From the NCBI RefSeq assembly GCF_034190915.1, contig NW_026947502.1, positions 34,998,785 through 35,062,784 of the forward strand: 64,000 nt of DNA, read 5' to 3'. The notes beneath the pieces are model-generated. The model had not been told where the DNA came from, did no database searches, and saw only the letters and a program-made list of their open reading frames with translations. The DNA comes from Cavia porcellus. Lineage: Eukaryota; Chordata; Mammalia; Rodentia; Caviidae. Below are positions 1-12,909 of the stretch, piece by piece. Each line of letters opens with the position of its first letter. Position 1 is the stretch's first letter. Both the position numbers and the translations under genes were made by a program.

Positions 1-44
1 GTGAGAGAATTAGCGTGCTGGTATGGGAGGTGGGAAGAAACAGT

Positions 45-115
45 TTTGTTTTTTGTTTCCTCTGGTAGCACTAGGGATTGAATTCAGGGTCTGCTTGTGA
101 GCTACATCAGCTCAC
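45..115 (-). repeat. Degenerate ID-type SINE fragment
   Basis: Contains the reverse of the tRNA-like B box (GGGATTGAATTCAGGG) and a decayed A-box end (TGAGCTACATCAG). Much diverged. Confidence 0.4.
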
Positions 116-129
116 TTATTCAATGTTGA

Positions 130-2265
130 TTTAACCTCTGTGTAGAAGGGGCGCTGATAAGTAATGTGGGAATTAAAGACACTGCTGTATATTCATGCAG
201 CTTATATTCTAGTAGGTGAAAGACGCTGAATAGAAATTACTGCCATACACCTTAGCACTGAGTAAGTCCTTTATTTTTACTCTATTGTTCTAAAATGCTT
301 GCTGTGAATACTCAATAACCATAAAAGGAGAGCCTATGAAAAGTGAAGTAGACATATTAATTTAAAAATCTTTCTAAATTCATATTTACTCTGAAATATG
401 TGAACAACTTCCATCAATATTTCAATAACAAATAGAACACAAAATGAAGAGTAGTTTTTAAGTCCTTCCCTATCTCATAACCTTTATTTGGGGACTGATA
501 AAAAATTCTAGCCACAAGTTCAGAGCACTTGAAAACACTCTCTACTGGCACAAAACTGAAGGCTACTGTATTATAACAACTACTAATATAAGAAGCTGAA
601 TTCTTTAGGATTAATTCATAAATCTGCCAGAAACTAATTAGAAGCCCTTTAGAAACTAATTTCAACTGTATGCCTTCCTGTAAGAATATGCTACCACCAA
701 AATTCTGAATTAGTAGCTACTTGTATAACTCTCAAAAAATCAAAGCATTTCAGTACTAAAAAATAACAGAAAAAGTACTAGAAAAAATATTTATTAGAAA
801 ATTTTGTGTAACTTGTTTTAAATCACATTGTTAGTAGCAGGGACACTAATTCTGTCACAATTTTATTTCAGGTTTGGTAAAAAGGCACACAATATGTATT
901 TTGAAATATAAATTTCCTATCTTCTAACCTGCAAAAACTCAGATAAATTCTTTTGAATAATTACATAGTGAATAATTTTAAGTCCTGTATTGGTTGGTAA
1001 GTTTCTGTTATGTGTACTGCGCTGAAGTTATAAACATAAAAAACCAAAAAAAGCCTAGTCTCTGCCTTGACTATAAGAAGGAAGGAAATAAATCAAAGAG
1101 AGTATCAAACGTGAGCAGGGTCGGTGTGGGAGAGTGTACAAGGTGCTGTGGGCTGGGAGAGTGCTGGGAGCGGAGTAAGTCTAGACGAGGGGAAAAGGTA
1201 GCCGAGGAGAGCAGGCCCCTCAGAAGAGCAGCTCGTGCAGAGCTTGGGAGCTTGGAGCAGCCTGGCACCCAGGAGGGTGCAGTGAGAAAGGAATGCAGTG
1301 AGAGATTACACTGGAGAGCAGCACAGACACAGCACTAGCTGAAGAGGACCTTAAATTTAAGCTCTCAGAAAGAGGCTGAACTTAGCTGTCAGGAAGAGGC
1401 AGCGCTTGAAGGATTCTGAGAATCCCTCCATTACAGGAAAATGACTTTGGTGCCTGTGCAGAGTGACCTTCAGGGGTGAGACCGCTGGTTAGGACATCGT
1501 GATAGTAATTCTGGGTAGAGATGAGGGAGCTTAGAAAACGAGAGGAGACAGAACGAGCACCACTGATTTTTACATCTATCTACAGTAAACACAAAACTGC
1601 CAACACATTCTGTTAGAAGAGCAAATACTTCAACAGTCCTCACAGTAATTTTCATCCTGTTTGTTGCTGAGAAATAAATTCAGAGTAAGGCTCTACTGTA
1701 TGTAATACTGTAAAAATAAAGCCCTTCCTTAAAAAGCACGTTATAACATCTAGTGTAGACTATTCTGTTGAGCTTTTCAGGAAAAGGTTTTAAAGTTTTA
1801 TAAATAAATAAAAATGCTAACGTGTATCGGAAATGTGGCCAAATCTTTACAAAAGTGCTTCCCTTCATCTCAATCTATTTTCTTTTCATCTATACCACCA
1901 ATTTGGGCTTGTCAATCTTTGTTTAAAACAACAGACGAATACCCTAAACAGTGGGACTTGCCATAATATTAAAAAGATGTCAAATCTCACCAATATCAAA
2001 TGTAAAATACTTTTCCATTATCTTCTGCATAACTGATGTCCACTTTCCAAAAAAATTAAATACAAAGTTAGTTTATCTAGAATTTACTAAGGAATGGTTT
2101 TACAACATAATAGTCAACTGATAGCTGCACTTAACTAACAAATGTCACATCAGACCCATCTGATGCTTACTGGTCCATCTAGAAATCTGCTCTATTTATA
2201 TTTTCACTTCTTCAGATGGCAGGGATCCAAATGTTTGAAAAGTGAATAGGTCTAAGAACCCTTCT
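130..2265. other. No recognised feature (MCC intron)
   Basis: AT-rich sequence in which I see no gene, RNA gene or clear repeat. A moderately GC-rich patch at about 1,110-1,330 is open in one frame (114 codons) but has no family resemblance and no splice signals that convince. Confidence 0.4.
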
Positions 2266-2266
2266 A

Positions 2267-2270
<4 letters not shown>

Positions 2271-2315
<45 letters not shown>

Positions 2316-2319
2316 TTTT
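2271..2319. repeat. (TC)n microsatellite followed by a T-run
   Basis: About 18 TC dinucleotides run straight into about 13 T's, a pure pyrimidine tract on the plus strand. Confidence 0.9.
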
Positions 2320-2879
2320 GCCCATCAGTTTGTCATCAATAATCAATGACATGAATTTAGTAATGACTCATTTCCATATTTAAACAGGCATTTTGAAAGG
2401 ACAATGAGAAGCTAACAATTCACCGCTCTCTAAGGAAATGCCCTTTCCCTCCATATGGCTTCCACTATGGGGCTAAGATATAAAGAGATTTTCAATTTAC
2501 TGAACAACAGAGGGTCCCCAGCTGAGACCCCCATGTAACTTCATTCAGAATGCAAATGCCTGTACCAAGATTTTAAATGTCATTCCCACTGATGCTAAGA
2601 AGCCATTATAAAATGAAATCATCCTTACAGAGTTTTGGTAAATTAAAATATAAAGAACTTTGATGTTGTAGCAAAAACTAAATTGTGTGTGTAGATGTGT
2701 GTGTGGTGTGTTAGCTGGGTAGCATAATAATAGATAAGGTCCTAAAGAAACTATGTTGTCTTGCCTTCTCACCTTAAAATGGAGATATAATTCCTGCTAC
2801 AACTATTACACAACATAATACCCTGACCCTAAGCACCTCCCATTGTTACCTCAGACTTTCACTAAGATGCCCACTCTAT

Positions 2880-2990
2880 TGGAGTAGGGGTACAGCGTAT
2901 GGTAGGCTATCTGCTTAACATGCTTGAGGCCCTGGGTTCAATGCTCATCACCAAAAAATTTGAAAATTAAAAGAAAATAAAGTATAAAAT
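2880..2990 (+). repeat. ID-type SINE, old copy
   Basis: Has a GAGTAGGGGTACAGCGTATG head, ATGCTTGAGGCCCTGGGTTC (B box region) and an A-rich tail. It is a diverged tRNA-Ala-like SINE. Confidence 0.55.
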
Positions 2991-3301
2991 AAATAAAGAT
3001 GTGAGATGAAGAAAAAAGCTAAAATGCTCCAAAAAGCACACTTAATAAAAATGCATATGAACAAACTGATTCTGCACAAAGTCAACAAAATTTCCAGCTG
3101 CCTTTTTTGAAGAGAATGATGAGCTAATCTTAAAATTCATGTGGATATTTAGGGATCTTATGACCTAAAAATCTCTAAAAAGAAGGAAGATGGATGATTC
3201 ATACTTCCCAATTTCAACTCTTAACAAGGCAAGGGTAATCAGGACAGGGGTACTCTTCTTATATGTCTAGGCATAAGGTCAAAGGAAAAGAATTTAAAAA
3301 A

Positions 3302-3390
3302 TCTTTTTTGTTTTTGTTTCCATTGGATCGAACTTATGACCTTGCTCTTCTAAGGCAGGCACATTACCACTGAGCTAAATCCCTGGTCCC
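3302..3390 (-). repeat. ID SINE
   Basis: Minus-strand copy with a T-rich start (A-tail), GGATCGAACTTATGACC (B box), GGCAGGCACATTACCACTGA and the head CTAAATCCCTGGTCCC. Confidence 0.75.
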
Positions 3391-3434
3391 GGTAAACCAA
3401 TTTTTAAACAAGATGTCAAGAAAATGGAAAAAAA

Positions 3435-3437
<3 letters not shown>

Positions 3438-3470
<33 letters not shown>

Positions 3471-3556
3471 TATTTTTATCGGTACCGGGGATCAAACTCA
3501 TGACTGCCTGCTTGCAAGGCAGGCGCTTATGCCGCTGAGCTAAATCCCCAGCCCCC
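3438..3556 (-). repeat. ID SINE, young copy
   Basis: The long T-run is the A-tail. It is followed by TTTTTATCGGTACCGGGGAT, the hairpin TGCCTGCTTGCAAGGCAGGC and the head GCTAAATCCCCAGCCCC. It is close to the family consensus. Confidence 0.9.
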
Positions 3557-4044
3557 AAGACTCTTTTTTTAAAAAAATAAATGGTTGCTGACAACTGGGT
3601 ATCTACAAAAGTAGATAAAGGTGGATACTTTCTTCACACCATACGTAAAAAGCAACTCAAAATGGTTCGCAAACCTAAATGTAAAATCTGGAACTGTAAA
3701 ATTCTTAGAACAAAACATGTGAATCATTCTTTGAGTTTTGGTCAGGCAAAGCTTTCTTGAATGCCATATCAAAACACAAGCAAACAGAGGCCACATAATA
3801 TATGATTTCATTTATGTGAAATGTTCATGGTAGGCAAATCTATAAAGACAAGAGATAAATGGTGGGTGAGGGCTAAAAGATTCAGGGAATGACTGTCAAT
3901 GGCACAAGGTCCTTTTGAGGTTGATGAAGCTCTTCCAAAACTGACTGTGATGATCATTGCAAACTCTATGAATAGACTAAAAATCAGTGAATCACATATT
4001 TAAAATTGGTGAACGAAACAGCATGTGAATAAGATCTCAATAAA

Positions 4045-4130
4045 GCTATTATAAGCATATACACATGTATATACATGTATAAGTATACATACATATTTAT
4101 GTATATGTATGTATATAAATGTATGAATGA
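4045..4130. repeat. AT-rich (TATG/TACA)n simple repeat
   Basis: Imperfect repeats of ATACATGTAT type that are strongly self-complementary. Confidence 0.75.
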
Positions 4131-4236
4131 AACATTAGATAGTGAACAAGATTTTCACTTGAGAACAAGAAAAATAAGTTTAAGTTTGTGTTTTACAAAC
4201 TATTGAATCTTGAACACACTACAAATACCTGAGCCT

Positions 4237-4380
4237 GTATTCTTATTTTTAAATTGTATAGAATAATGATTTCTTTCTCAAAGAGTCTTCTGTATGAAAT
4301 GAGATCATGTATAGTAACTTCTTGGTTAACAAATATCCTGGAACACAGTAATCACTCAGTAATATTAGCTATTAAAAGAT
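4237..4380 (+). repeat. MIR-like SINE fragment
   Basis: Resembles the 3' half of MIR: ATGAGATCATG, GGAACACAGTAATCACTCAG, TAATATTAGCTATTA. Diverged. Confidence 0.45.
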
Positions 4381-4864
4381 ACAAGGGCCTACTGTGGCGA
4401 AACTATAGCATGCATGCTGCAGCAGGCTGTTTATATCATTGAAAGCTCTACAAGATTCACCGTCACTGGTAGGTAGTAGCTAAAAACACTAAGTTGAGGT
4501 ATTGGTTAAATTTTATTTTAAAATTACACTTACTAGGTTGCTTATAAATAGGTGCACTTTGGAACACTTAGTAAAAACAGAAAATGTGACTCAAGTGCCA
4601 GTCATGATAGACTCACAGAGGCCAGCTGAACCACCCTATCTGAAACAACTAGAATACCAGACAAAATACATGAAACAGTGACTATCAGGCATTTTATAAC
4701 ACATAGCACAACACAGTGATTCATGAGCAGAGTAAGTTGAGCTCACTACTGGAGCCAGCCTGCAGGCTGCAGAACAGGAGGAGGAACCCAGACTGCCTCC
4801 AGTGGTCTCACTGGGTTGAGACATAGAAAGCAAAGATCATGGAAGGCGAGGAAGACAGAATTAT

Positions 4865-4937
4865 GATACAGAAGAAAGAAGAAGGAAAGAAAGAAATAGA
4901 GAGAAAGAGAATGAGAGACACAGACGGAGACAGAGGC
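4865..4937. repeat. Purine (GA/GAA)-rich low-complexity tract
   Basis: Almost pure A/G on the plus strand, with GAAA, GAGA and GACA units. Confidence 0.8.
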
Positions 4938-4947
4938 TAAACTAGCC

Positions 4948-5010
4948 CTACCAGTGGTAGGGAACCCATGGCACGTGGGTGCCACAGTGATGCATCATTG
5001 AAACTCTTAG
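4948..5010 (+). repeat. hAT-like terminal fragment
   Basis: CCAGTGGTAGGGAACCCATG followed by GCACGTGGGTGCCAC resembles the end of the hAT-like elements at 61600-61820 and 24605-24835. Confidence 0.4.
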
Positions 5011-5344
5011 TTGAAACCTTTTAGTTCCCTAACACTGCTCTAGATGGCAAGCAATGCTTAAGATCACCCTGAGATAGAACTCAACAGCATGCCAGAACAA
5101 AGTAAAAGAACGTAACACAAAAACCAGAAGCCAACAGGTTAAAATGTACAGCAAACATTACCAGGCTCATAAAGAAGTACTAAATATGCCCTGAATTCCA
5201 AAAAGTCCATCAATGGAAACGGACCCAAAAATGAAAGAGATGATGGAATCAATAAAGGATTTTAAAAGTTATTGTAAGTATCTTTCACATGTTTAGATGG
5301 AACTTTTAAAGGCAAAACAGAACAAAACAAATACCCCACAATAT

Positions 5345-5480
5345 CACCTCACTTTTTGGTGAGGAAATTGATACACAAGCAGATTCTGGAACCAAGTCAC
5401 ACAGTTAATTAGTGGCAGAGTCCAAAGTAAACCCAATTTTCCTGACTCTGCCATAGTACTCTTTCCACTGTGCTATAGAG
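5345..5480 (-). repeat. MIR SINE
   Basis: Minus-strand MIR: GAGGAAATTGATACACAAGC, AAGTCACACAGTTAATTAGT, GGCAGAGTCCAAAG, CTGTGCTATAG. Confidence 0.65.
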
Positions 5481-6309
5481 AAATAGCACAGCCCCACAGA
5501 CACTAATTGAGATATCTGGTGGCTATACATACAGTCCTGAGTGCATAGAATGTAGAAGGTATAGAAGTAAGCGCTTATTATAATAATAATCTCACTGGAT
5601 GACTGTTTGAACTTTAGTGGTAGTAAAGAAGGCCGATACTACCTGTATTTAAAAGAATTGATAGGATTATTAATGGATTGAATCTACTACTTGAAAAGAT
5701 AACCTTATGTTTTTGACTTGAGGTTTTAGCAGAAGTTCAAGCCTTTGCTCATCAATAAGCCACTGATTATAAGGGAGAAAGTGAGGATGATGGGCTTGGG
5801 AAGGGGAGCTAGGAACTTGGTTCTGAACAGGGCAAATCTGAGATGCCGTCAAACATGTAAGCACATATGCAGGTGGTACACACAACAGAGCTGTCTTAAA
5901 ATTTAAGGGAGAGACTAGAGTCAGAAATATAGAAAGATCATTAAGACCATAGACAAATGATAAGAATTTGATCGGGGCTTTAAGAGTCTTTAAATAAGGA
6001 GACTTTGTGATTCAACATGGTACCATGTTCCTCAGGCTAAGCAATCTCTTGTCAATCTTAACAGAGGGTCCTTTCTGTTACTGTATTTTTTCTCACACCA
6101 TTTGCCTTGCCATAATTACCTAGGTTTTTCCCACTGCTTCTGAAGTATCAATTTTGCATAGTTACTGGGAATGATATACAATCTCTATAACTATTTGAAA
6201 AACCCTTAATAAATGTTAGCTCTGTGTTATCTTATAGAATCCTGTTTCTCAAGAGTAATGTAGTTTCACTTATAAATGAATGTTCATAGTGTTTTTCTAC
6301 AAAATACCC

Positions 6310-6700
6310 TCAGAAACAGAGACAATCCAAATGTCCATCAAAAAATGGAGGGATAGTTGTAGTACATTCATCCAGGGCAATGTTAGTAATAAAAAAGAAA
6401 GAGCTACTGATATACATAACAGTGTGCATGAATCTCACAAGCATGATACTGACTGAAACAAGCCAGCCACAAAACAATATATGTTGTATGATTCCACTTA
6501 GGTGAAAACTAAAAGAAAAATCAAATCTATAGAGACATAAAGCAGATCAGTGCTTATAGAGGACCAAGACTGTAGCAGAAATATAAGTGGAAGGAACACA
6601 AGAAACTATTTTTGGGTTATGAAAACAAGTATTAAAAGTGGTAGTGGAAGTAGGAGTATATAAATTTGTCAAACAGACACATCAAACTAAACGCTTAAAC
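6310..6700 (+). repeat. Old L1 3' end
   Basis: CAAATGTCCATCAAAAAATG, GATACTGACTGAAACAAGCC and GTATGATTCCACTTAGGTGA are hallmarks of L1M 3' ends. Confidence 0.6.
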
Positions 6701-6795
6701 TGGGTCTATTATATGTCGCAATAAGGAAACTGCTTATCAGCCAATTCTTCTAGGTGACTGATTGTTAAATAAGTTCCCTTCAAAATACTGTCCCT

Positions 6796-6950
6796 CAGCG
6801 AGGTGTGGTGATGCAGGCCTGTAATTCCAGTTCCAGGGAGGCTGAAGCAGGATGACCACACAAGTTCAAGGCCAGCCTGGGCTACACAGTGAGGTAAAAG
6901 CCAGACAGAACTACACAGTGAGTCCCTGTCTAAAAACCAAAGGAAGAAAA
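6796..6950 (+). repeat. B1-type (7SL-derived) SINE
   Basis: GTGGTGATGCAGGCCTGTAA (Pol III A box region), GTTCAAGGCCAGCCTGGGCT (B box region), and a partial duplication ending CCCTGTCTAAAAA. Confidence 0.85.
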
Positions 6951-7049
6951 TACTGCCCCTCATCTTACTTTACAATACTAAGCAGGGCTATACTTTTTAT
7001 CTTGAGCTACAAGAGAAGTCATGCGGGATTTTTTTAAAATAATTAAAAA

Positions 7050-8750
7050 ACAGAATAGGACCATATCCTTCACCTTGTTTTGGCAGGCTAATTGTCTTAT
7101 ATGGTTTCCTTAGGATTTTAATGTTTTTTTTCTTTCTTTCTTTCTTTTTCTCCCAGTTAGGATCCAGTTGTACTCTTCTGAGTGACACTATGGTTTGAGT
7201 TTAGCTTTGAGGTTTCTATTACTACTCAGTTTCTTTGAAGTTTGGCTTTGGTTATACTGCTCTTTGAATCTCATCAAAGGCTCTCTTTTAAAAATTGTGT
7301 TGCAGCGTACTGCTTCCAAGAATAAATACATTGCAGGTTTTCTCCTTATGTCATGGGAATCTACTTTGCTAAGAGACAAGGAATCTGGAGGCTACCATCT
7401 GTCTATTTCACTTATTTTTCCAGGAAGTGTTTCCTCCAACCTTCTATGAGCCAGGTAATGTTTCTTTCTTGGCTTCCTAAGTCATATTTCCACTAGAAGT
7501 GAACAAGCAGACAAGAGTAGAGTATGTATGTTTGATATGTAAATCTGTAGTTCTGGAGTCAAACGTACTTATTCTCTATTAAACTCAAAAGCTATTTGTG
7601 GTGCTAACTGTTGTTATCAAGAGAAATTGCCTGCAAATAATTTTAGTTCATGTATTCATCAATAACTCCAGTTTTAAGGAATTCTTTAATAATACATTAA
7701 TGGAACAATGAAGGTGTTTATGCTACCATTATACAAAGTACAATGTTTTCAAAAACTTATAGAAAGTACAGTTGAACATTATAAAATCTAAATGTTTCTT
7801 ATAATTGCTATTGGCCTGGTGCTGACACAGATAACCCTGCTTGCTAAATGTGAATCGGGTTGTTACTTCTAGTAACATAACTAAGTAAATGCAACTCTCA
7901 ACCCTCCCTTAACAAGGGAGAGAACCTTCTACTGACATTTCGAAAGATCGAGAGTACCAACATCATCAGTATTTGCAGAAAAGGTGTCAGCACCTTCAAG
8001 TAAGCCTCACAAAAAATAGTGGAGCTCCCTGCCCACCTAAATACTTTGGTCTTGCAGAGAGTGATATACAACATCAATCATCCGAATCAAAGAAATATAG
8101 GAAACCATAGACTTAAAGGTAAAATTTTAGGATTATTTTAATTAATGTAATTAGCTTGTTTTCTTTTTAATATATACAAAAGAGTTATATACGGTAAAAC
8201 ACATAACCAAAAAAATTTAAGAGACTTCTATTAAATGTGAATAAAATAAAAATTCTAAGTGTTAAGAATCATTACATCATGGCTTTACTGGTATATAAAA
8301 CGACAGTACCTCCTATCTTTGACAACTTCATAAAATTGCAAAGCAAATAACTAGAAACAACTTAAACATCAAATCAGAAAAACATTATTACAACACTTAT
8401 GCTACATTTTTCAATCTTTCTAATAGCTTTGATGAGCTATTATATTCATATATAAAAATTCATCTACTCAAAGTGCACACTTCAATGGTATTTCAGTATC
8501 TTCAGAGTTAAATTTGTACATCAGTGCAGGAAATCCTGTGAGTTTAACAATATTAAGCTTTTCTATCCATGAACATATGGTATTTTTAATTTACCCAATG
8601 ATGTTCATATACTAGAGGAATGATATGATACATATATGTTACTGGAAAAATAGAAATCATGTTCATTAATTATAGGACTGATTTTGACTTTATTTTTACA
8701 CATTTCTATATTTTCAAATTCCCAACAAGAACATCTTTTAAAATGTCTTA
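7050..8750. other. No recognised feature (MCC intron)
   Basis: AT-rich sequence without a convincing gene or repeat. A short TTTC-type simple stretch lies near 7,130-7,150. Confidence 0.35.
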
Positions 8751-9160
8751 CTTTTCTCTTGTTGCTGAGGCAGAATACCTGACACTCAAAGTCAAAGGGG
8801 GAAAGATTTATGTAGCTCACAGTTTGTAAATGTCTTAGTCCACACTTGGCTGGCTCCAAGGCAGGGTGGCACAGCGATAGGCATTGCAGAGGAGAAATAG
8901 TTCATGGCAGGAAGAAGACAGAAAAGCAAGCAAGAGACAAGACAAGCCTCTTTCCATCCGATGTCCTATATCCAGGCTACCAGTATTAAGGAAATGCCAA
9001 ATCAATCAATGAACTGATTTAGTACTCATCCACCCTTAATCCTAACACTGCACTCTGAATCAATCACACACTCTACATTCCGCTACCTCTGAAGATGCAC
9101 CACCTATGACTACATGAGGCTTTGGGGGGGGGTGGAATCTAAACACAAGCCATAATATAC
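8750..9160 (-). repeat. MaLR LTR (MST/ORR1-like)
   Basis: Minus-strand MaLR signature: GTTGCTGAGGCAGAATACCT, GAAAGATTTATGTAGCTCAC, GTTCATGGCAGGAAGAAGAC, GGTGGAATCTAAACACAAGC. Confidence 0.7.
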
Positions 9161-9819
9161 ATAATCTAAAGATGTTACTTTAAAGCAATGTATTACTTAG
9201 TAAAATACATGTCCACTTAAAATATTTTATAAGTATGGAATGTTTGGAAATAAAAATGCTTGAAAGATTTTTCAGTACGTGTGCATATACTCCTCTTTAT
9301 TCCTGATCCTTTATTCATGAAAATTTGCTGATTGTATATTCATGGAACGTACAATGCTAAGTACTGAGTTTTAACAGACATGATCTCTGCCCTTATTGAA
9401 CTTACAGCCACTGGGAGAATATCAATAAGTAGATAAAGAAGTAAGCAATCCCGCAATTACAACTTGTAAAGGATGCTTCGAAAGAAAACAAGATGAAAGA
9501 TGAAAAACACTAGTGAGATAGAACAAACCCACTTTAACATAGTGATCAGGGATGCTCTCCATCAAGGTTATTCACAAAGGTTCTACATATAGACTATTAG
9601 ATATATGATTCTCCCAAACTGTCCCCCATTCTGCAGATTGTTCTTCATGTTTCTGATCATGTCCTTTGAAGTATGAACTTCAAAATTTTTATGAAGCCCA
9701 ATATTTATATTCAAAAACTTGTTTTTGGTGCTACATAGTATAAAAATCAATTTCCAAATACAAGGTCACAAAGATTTATCTCTCTTTTCTTTTTCATACC
9801 AAAAATTATATATTTACAT

Positions 9820-10450
9820 TAAATGCTTTATTGGCATACATCTGCAATACATAATAATTATATTTGTTTTAGGAACTGGTATATATTGATCATTTTCAAT
9901 CTCCTTTCTTCCTTTTGTCCCTCTTTTCTTCCTTCTTTCTTCTAAAGTTCCTCTTCCCCATCTCCAAAAAGTCTACTTCCCTACTTCGAATCCTCTTTTG
10001 TTTTGTTTTTTTGGGTTTTTGTTGTTGTTTATTTGTTTGAGACAGAGTCTTGCTATGTAGTTCAGGCTCTCCTTGAACTCACTATGTAGACCAGGCTGGT
10101 CTCACAGTGTTGGGAGGATAGGGGTGTGCCGCCATGTGCAGCTCCTCTCTCCTTTATTCTTTATTTATATTTTGAGTTGCTGATAGTTTTTGTTCTTACA
10201 TTTTAGTTTTTGATCTATTTTGAGTAGTTTTGATGCATGGAATGAGGAAAATGTCTAACATCATTCTTTCACGTGTAACTATATGTTTCAATACCATTGG
10301 TGAAAAGATTATTTTTCCCCATTTTACCTGTAATCTTTGCATCTTTCTTTGGCACTGTTGAAAAGCAACTGGCCATGGATAAATGGGTTGGTTTCTGGGA
10401 TTTCAATTCTTTTCCATTGACCTGTATGTTTACTCTTGTGCTAGTAGACT
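9820..10450 (-). repeat. L1 3' fragment interrupted by a B1
   Basis: Antisense L1: TTTATTGGCATACATCTGCA and a pyrimidine-rich 3' UTR. After the SINE comes TTTTGATCTATTTTGAGTAG, from ORF2. Confidence 0.55.
9990..10147 (-). repeat. B1-type SINE
   Basis: GAGACAGAGTCTTGCTATGT, CTCACTATGTAGACCAGGCT and GGATAGGGGTGTGCCGCCAT read as a reverse B1. T/G-rich tail at the left. Confidence 0.85.
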
Positions 10451-10469
10451 ATCTACTTATCAATCAACA

Positions 10470-10800
10470 GTATTAGGTACTTTACCATTGCTGGAACATA
10501 ACACCCAAACTCACAATTTAAAGAAGAGATGAATTTAGCTTATGGGTTTGGGGTCCAGTACATCAGTACACAGTTGGCAGGCTCCAAGCAGGAACATCAT
10601 GGGAAAAAGGGGTGGTGAAGTGAGCTGCTTATTTCATGTTGGCTAGGAAGCATAGCAGGGGAGTAGCACAAGAGAGGTAGGGACAAGGAACCAAGCATGA
10701 TACCCAAAGTCACACCTTATGATTCACTCAGACACACTCAGAACTGTGTTTCACTGATTTCAGTGGCTCCTGAGACAAGCTGACACAATCAAGTTTTACC
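10470..10800 (-). repeat. MaLR LTR fragment
   Basis: ATTGCTGGAACATAACACCC, GAGATGAATTTAGCTTATGG and GCAGGCTCCAAGCAGG follow the same layout as the MaLR copies at 8750 and 33016. Confidence 0.6.
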
Positions 10801-12136
10801 ATCACACCAACCTTCCCCATCTCTCCCCTGCTACTCTGCCCAGCTTGTGGTAATCACAATTCTACTCTCAACTATCAACTTTTTGTATTCGACAAATGAT
10901 GAGATCATGTGGTACTTATTTTTCTGTGCATGGCTTTTTTCACTTAATATTATTACCTCCAGTTCTGCTGACATTTTCACAAATGATAGGATTTCATTCT
11001 TCTTAAGGTTGAACAGTATTCCACTATGCAGGTGGATCTCATTTTCTTTACCCATTCATCAGCTGATAGGCATTTAGCTTGTTTTCATTTATTACTGAGG
11101 AGCTGATGTGTAATGCAGATGTCTCTTCACCCTGCTGATTTAATTTCCTTTGAGTATATATATACCTAGTAGTGGGATTGCTACATCAAATGACAGTCCT
11201 ATTTTTTTTTTTTTGAGGAAGATACAAACTGTTTTCCATAATTTACATTAATTTACATTTCTGGTAACACTATACAAAAGATCCCTTTTCTCCACATCAT
11301 TTCCAACACTATTTTTTATCTTTCTACTATTGGCCATTTTTACTGGATGTCTGGTGATATCTCACTGTGGCTCTGAATTGCATTTCCCTGACGGTTAGTG
11401 ATATTCAATGTCTTCTCATGTACTTGTTCTCATGTATGTCTTCTGAGAAACATCTGCTTAGATTGCTATTTTAAATGAGGAATTTGGAGAGATTTTGTTC
11501 CTGAGTTTTGGAATTCCTTTCATATTCCGTATGTCAATCTCGTCAGATGTATACAATGCAAGCATTCCCCTTCTGTAGTGCAGTTGTCTCTGCACTCTAC
11601 TGATTGCCTGCTTTGCTGTGCAGAAGATTTTTAGTTTGATATAATCCCATTTGTCTGTTTTTTTGCTTTCGTTTCCTGTTCTTTTGAGGTCTTATCCCAA
11701 AAAAATCCTTGTTCATTTCAATGTCCTCAAGCATTTCCTATTTTCTTCTAATAGTTTCACAGTTTCCAATCTTATGTTGAAACCTTTAATACATTTTTGA
11801 ATTAATCTTTGTAAATGCTAAGAAACAAGAGTCTAGTTTCATTATACTGCATGTGGATGTTCAACCTTCCCAGAACTGTTTATTAAAAAAAAATTATTCT
11901 TTCCCCAATGCATAATCTTAGCACTTTTGTCAAAATAAATTAGCTGAAGAGGTATGGGTTTATTTCTAGACTTTCTATTCTGTCCTACTGGTTTATGTGT
12001 CTATTTTCATATTAATGTCATGCTGTTTTATTATAGCTTTGTACTATATTTTGAAGTCAGGTACTATAATGTTTCCTGCTTTGTTATTTTTACTCAAAAT
12101 GGCTTTGGCTATTACAATTTTTTTTTTGTAGTTCCA

Positions 12137-12909
12137 TGTGGGGAAGCATCGGGACAACTCTCCTTGACTCTCCTTGAAAAGAGGAGCAACTATACCCATT
12201 TTGGTAAACTTTGACCTATCTCCATGTATTAATATGTGATCTGGCTAGGCTATTTCTTTGTCCTTGCAATTGGCTTTAAGTAATGTAAATTGGGCTGGCT
12301 GAGGAGCTGATGTGTAATCTCTGCAGCAAAGTGACAAGTCAGAGTTTCGTACCCAAATATGTAAGGTTGAGCCAGGCCAAATAGAGAGCTGTGCTATTCG
12401 CTGTCGGCTGAGACTGAGCCTCAAGAAAGAGACTATGACTTCCTAGGGTAAAAACGGTTATACATCAGAACCCCAAGCACAGACCCAGATTATTAGACAC
12501 TGCTTTAGTTGTGCTCTGTACACTGCTTTCTCTGCATTTCTTGCCCTCTGCTTATCGCAGAGGTGATCTCAGACCTCCTACCTAGCTCAGCTCACAGCAG
12601 TCATGGCAGTCACATATTTCCTGTCATTCTGTCACTCATTCCCGAGCTACTCCTCTCATTGAGAACTAATAAAACCTGGGAAGGGCTCTGGGTTGAGGCC
12701 TCTGTTCTGGTGAACCACCATCTTGGCTGGACTTCGAACCCCTTGGCTCCCCATAACTGTATATATGTCTTAGCATCTTTATTTGTGCAGTGGATTGCAC
12801 TGGAAATGGTAGATTGAAATTAACTCATTAGAATTCCAGTAATTTCTCCGTGGGACTACAAATATAAAACTTGCTGGACTATGATGAGGACAGGAAAGGG
12901 TTCTCTACA
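12137..12909 (+). mobile_element. Solo endogenous-retrovirus LTR, class II (ERVK)-like, with 6-bp target duplication
   Basis: The insert begins TGTGGGGAAGC and ends TTCTCTACA, so it has TG...CA ends, and is flanked by GTTCCA on both sides (12131-12136 and 12910-12915). The L1 sequence resumes exactly after it (GTTCCATTGAAATTTT), which fixes both borders. At 773 bp, with a single AATAAA at 12668-12673, it fits an LTR read on the plus strand. No internal retroviral region or second LTR is present, so it is a solo LTR. A 6-bp duplication is typical of class II (ERVK-type) elements; I do not recognise the family. Confidence 0.75.

Larger units (their letters stand above)
3050..4040 (+). repeat. 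Old L1 3' fragment (L1M-like) with nested SINEs
   Basis: Plus-strand L1 ORF2 end and 3' UTR, with the familiar GTGGATATTTAGGGAT and TGATTTCATTTATGTGAAAT stretches. Two ID SINEs (3302-3390 and 3438-3556) interrupt it. Confidence 0.55.
4590..5310 (+). repeat. Old L1 5' region (L1M-like)
   Basis: Resembles the 5' UTR/ORF1 start of old L1s: ACAACTAGAATACCAGACAA, then TGGAAACGGACCCAAAAATG and GATGATGGAATCAATAAAGG. A purine-rich stretch (4865-4937) interrupts it. Confidence 0.45.

Noticed and set aside
994..1338. 114-codon plus-strand frame
   Set aside because: Composition is low-information, there is no family match, and it lies in MCC intron. Likely chance.
3434..3594. Lysine-run protein frame on the minus strand
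   Set aside because: It is an ID SINE and its A-tail translated.
12509..12817. 102-codon frame inside the solo LTR
   Set aside because: LTRs carry no coding region of this kind. The frame spans the AATAAA signal and looks random.
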